This document shows positions 11,127-11,143 of a stretch of 11,143 bases of DNA, piece after piece (the stretch's first letter is position 1; every line of letters begins with the position of its first letter). The DNA is from Synechococcus sp. PL34863bin_39. GTDB lineage: Bacteria > Cyanobacteriota > Cyanobacteriia > PCC-6307 > Cyanobiaceae. The notes below the pieces were generated by a model. It worked only from the letters and a program-made list of their open reading frames with translations. It ran no database searches and was not told the origin of the DNA. Location of the stretch: contig WTHL01000307.1 of the NCBI GenBank assembly GCA_011523155.1, positions 1 through 11,143 on the forward strand, given 5' to 3'. Both the position numbers and the translations under genes were made by a program.

Positions 11127-11143
11127 ATGGCCAATCTCGACCA
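11127..11143 (+). CDS. Possible start of a further gene, cut by the window edge
   Basis: An ATG at 11127 (reading M-A-N-L-D) lies 58 bp after DUF427 and 24 bp downstream of a TAGGAT hexamer at 11097-11102 that could be a -10 element. Only five codons are visible and no SD is present, so nothing can be said about the product. Confidence 0.25.

Noticed and set aside
10718..11134. 138-codon minus-strand open frame
   Set aside because: Antisense to the complete DUF427 gene.
1..11143. CRISPR arrays, insertion sequences, attachment sites, prophage genes
   Set aside because: No regularly spaced repeats, transposase or integrase motifs, or long terminal inverted repeats were seen.

Overview
The window looks like a chromosomal piece of a marine or brackish picocyanobacterium of the Synechococcus/Cyanobium group. 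The reasons are the high GC (often about 60-67% in coding stretches), dense packing of very short genes, and families typical of these organisms: stand-alone Nif11-like proteins ending in PGEY, a DUF4278 protein, a TerB-like protein, a cyanobacterial DoxX, a MIF-like tautomerase and DUF427. There is no rRNA, tRNA, CRISPR array, transposase or phage gene. Family names are from recognised motifs, not from a database search.

Left part (1-3007): the N-terminal half of a PhzF-type isomerase runs off the left edge on the minus strand. Then come a doubtful 60-residue ORF, a Nif11-like protein, a convergent DoxX membrane protein, a 53-residue Cys-containing protein, a second Nif11-like protein, and an unrecognised two-helix membrane protein of noticeably lower GC. 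Middle-left (3022-5692): on the minus strand a 99-residue hypothetical and a complete exported Cu/Zn superoxide dismutase (sodC). On the plus strand a translationally coupled pair (the first gene apparently starting at CTG), then three overlapping small genes, two of them Cys-rich, then a DUF4278 gene with a structured leader and a clear intrinsic terminator.

Middle-right (5809-9077): a plus-strand TerB-like gene faces a long run of minus-strand genes. Read in the direction of transcription these are an exported HExxH zinc metallopeptidase, a 32-residue membrane peptide and YccF (gaps of about 10 bp, probably one operon), a 109-residue helical protein, a CxCxxC protein tightly followed by a 38-residue membrane peptide, and a 62-residue protein whose start is preceded by a perfect 10-bp inverted repeat covering the ribosome-binding region. 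Right part (9148-11143): two plus-strand small proteins, two minus-strand small membrane proteins, a GTG-started MIF-like tautomerase, a helical hypothetical, DUF427, and the possible start of one more gene.

No classical defence or biosynthetic island is visible. The distinctive content is the large number of sub-65-residue genes, several with spaced cysteine pairs, and some unusual translation-start architecture. The exported SOD and disulfide-rich peptidase suggest envelope and redox housekeeping, but a shared pathway is not demonstrated.
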